DNA of 64,000 nucleotides, taken from positions 3,682 through 67,681 of the forward strand of contig NZ_RXHU01000034.1 of the NCBI RefSeq assembly GCF_003955665.1, written 5' to 3'. Below the pieces are notes generated by a model, which did no database searches, was not told where the DNA came from, and saw nothing but the letters and a program-made list of their open reading frames with translations. Position numbers and translations under genes: made by a program. Below, in pieces: positions 62,411-64,000 of this stretch. Each line of letters starts with the position of its first letter. Within the stretch, counting starts at the first letter, position 1. Source of the stretch: Paenibacillus whitsoniae (GTDB taxonomy: Bacteria > Bacillota > Bacilli > Paenibacillales > NBRC-103111).

Positions 62411-64000
62411 TCAGGAATTACGATTGATGGCCGACTTCAGCCGGTACTCCTTGGGGGTTGTGCCATACTGCCGCTTGAACAGCCGGTAAAAATAACTTTC
62501 ATTGCCGAAGCCCACTTTCTCCATGATCTCCGTCACGGTCAAATCCTGGTATTCCAGATAGATTTTCGCCTGGGCCAGTCGGGTCCGGTTAATGAAGTCC
62601 ACCACGGTTGCGCCCTCCTGCTCCTTGAAAACCTGACCAAGATAAGTATGACTCATCCGCAGCATGTCTGCAATCTTCTGCACGTTCAGGTCCGGGTCGG
62701 AATAGTGCTTCTCTACAATCTCTTTAATCGTATCGGCGATCAGCCGTGACTTCTCGTCGCGTCCGCTTTGACGCTTATCAAATACTTCACCGATCGCATC
62801 CATCAGTACTTCATGGATTTCCTCCAGAGTTTCCATTTCCAGGATACGCCGGTTGATGGCCTGCAAATTGACGGAAACCGGATTAAGCTTGTTATGGTTC
62901 ATTTCACTGAGCGTATTGTTAAGCGTCACTACCATGTGCAGCAGAGCGGAAAACATATTCTCAAAACTGAACGTGCGGACAAGCTCCATCCACTTCAGCA
63001 CAACATCGTTAATGCTTTCCCTGTCGCCACTTTTTATACCATCTGTCAGTTGGCGTTCCAGCTCCTGAGGGATGTGAAATTGCCCGCACTCTTCGTTATT
63101 TTTTACTCTATCGGGATCAATAATTGCCTGCTTGCCCACGATCATCCGGTAATTGGCATGCCGTAGATCCTGCGAATAATGGGCCGTGATGTCCCGGTAA
63201 GAGTCAAAGACGCTGCTCAGCGTAACGGAAAAAGTAATGTGGTAATAATTGCGGACGGTCCCCTGCATGTCCCGGAATACCTCATGCAGCCCGTCAAGCC
63301 CCATCCCCCCGCTCTTACTGATGACAAAAACCAGATGGTCGCTCTTCATATCAGCAGCTTCACAGCTATAGCGGCGGCGCAGCAGTTCCTGCCCGATGTT
63401 CGAAATAGCAAAATAAAGCAGCGACATGGCCGTGTCAGCAGTCCGGCTGGAGACATCGCGCAGGTTGTCGATCCGCACCAGGGCAACAACCAGGCTTCCT
63501 TGCGGTTCGATATCGATGTCGTACTGCTCTCTGCTTTGTAAGAATTCCTGTTCGGATATACTTTGACTCGCCGTGATCAGGCTCCGCAGTTGGTATACCT
63601 TGGCGATATTGATTTGGACTGCCTGGTCCTTCTCCAGGTCCTTCAGCTTGTCCATAATCTCCGAGTAACTTGAGGCAATAACAGACAGCTCGTCCCGGGG
63701 CTGGTTCGTTTCTTGGAACCCATCGCGTCTGATTAATGTCAGCAGATGGCCTACAGGCCGGTAGAGCCGGATGGAAAAATAGATGGAGATCAGCACCGTC
63801 ATCAGTACGACAGAAAATGTGACTGCAGCCGCCGTCCATTTCAACTGCCGTACGTTGCTCATCATCCGGTCGTAATCCTGGAGGCTAATAATCTGCCAAT
63901 CATTCAAGCCCCGGGTAAGGTACGTCACCTTATATTTTTTATCCTCATGACTATAGGTGAAATTATCCAGCATTTTGCCCGAGGAGGTAATGCGCTGAAG
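62411..64000 (-). CDS. Membrane-bound AraC family regulator (5' end outside window)
   Basis: 529 codons are visible and the frame is still open at the window edge, so the protein is longer. The visible part begins in an extracellular sensor, then one transmembrane helix (about 50 residues after the first internal Met), a HAMP-like segment, a cytoplasmic domain of about 200 residues that looks like a degenerate cyclase fold, and a C-terminal AraC double helix-turn-helix ending K-V-G-F-G-N-E-S-Y-F-Y-R-L-F-K-R-Q-Y-G-T. One-component, membrane-anchored regulators of this type replace the YesM/YesN pair in many Paenibacillus sugar loci. It most likely controls the divergently spaced but same-strand locus C transport operon. 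Confidence 0.88.
   Translation of the reverse strand, partial: LQRITSSGKMLDNFTYSHEDKKYKVTYLTRGLNDWQIISLQDYDRMMSNVRQLKWTAAAVTFSVVLMTVLISIYFSIRLYRPVGHLLTLIRRDGFQETNQPRDELSVIASSYSEIMDKLKDLEKDQAVQINIAKVYQLRSLITASQSISEQEFLQSREQYDIDIEPQGSLVVALVRIDNLRDVSSRTADTAMSLLYFAISNIGQELLRRRYSCEAADMKSDHLVFVISKSGGMGLDGLHEVFRDMQGTVRNYYHITFSVTLSSVFDSYRDITAHYSQDLRHANYRMIVGKQAIIDPDRVKNNEECGQFHIPQELERQLTDGIKSGDRESINDVVLKWMELVRTFSFENMFSALLHMVVTLNNTLSEMNHNKLNPVSVNLQAINRRILEMETLEEIHEVLMDAIGEVFDKRQSGRDEKSRLIADTIKEIVEKHYSDPDLNVQKIADMLRMSHTYLGQVFKEQEGATVVDFINRTRLAQAKIYLEYQDLTVTEIMEKVGFGNESYFYRLFKRQYGTTPKEYRLKSAINRNS

Overview
This window looks like a chromosomal carbohydrate-utilisation region of a Paenibacillus-like, Gram-positive, polysaccharide-degrading bacterium. 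This is an inference from content. There are three CUT1-type sugar ABC importers of the LplA/LplB/YtcP kind with no ATPase gene nearby, YesM/YesN-type two-component systems, many AraC regulators, SLH-anchored surface proteins, a gatD fragment (murein amidation in Gram-positives) and a DUF6171-type small protein. No tRNA, rRNA, CRISPR array, prophage or origin was seen.

Layout. 0-1.2 kb: a pair of small membrane proteins (CBO0543-like). 1.2-2.8 kb: a decay zone with remnants of a GH13 amylase, an IS3-family transposase and gatD. 2.8-20.8 kb (locus A, minus strand): GH1, two permeases, histidine kinase, response regulator, solute-binding lipoprotein, GH43, and GH2-GH78-GH2. A divergent SDR dehydrogenase follows at 21 kb. 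Five promoters in locus A share an exact 64-bp architecture: two half-sites 22 bp apart, then 20 bp to a -10 box. This defines a likely regulon of the local YesN-type regulator. 22.2-25 kb: a PhyH dioxygenase divergent from a TIM-barrel sugar isomerase and an AraC regulator.

25-45.6 kb (locus B, minus strand): GH5-like enzyme, histidine kinase and response regulator, GH52-like enzyme, permeases, binding protein, a 2130-residue secreted multidomain protein, a concanavalin/CBM protein, and a cohesin-SLH surface protein. 45.7-47.6 kb: an AraC regulator and a GH42 pseudogene. 47.7-50.6 kb: a GC-richer block with an AraR-like regulator, a GH51 arabinofuranosidase and a DUF6171 protein. 50.8-64 kb (locus C, minus strand): a membrane-bound AraC regulator (cut by the window edge), permeases, binding protein, a 1912-residue beta-helix enzyme, and a second cohesin-SLH surface protein.

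How it fits together. Loci B and C repeat one plan: sensor/regulator, LplB, YtcP, binding lipoprotein, giant secreted enzyme ending in a cohesin-like domain plus dockerin, then a small cohesin protein with three SLH domains. The simplest reading is a miniature, cellulosome-like display system. The SLH protein holds the giant enzyme on the cell wall next to the importer that takes up its products, and the enzyme's own cohesin could recruit further dockerin proteins. Locus A has no secreted enzyme and probably processes imported rhamnose-containing oligosaccharides in the cytoplasm.
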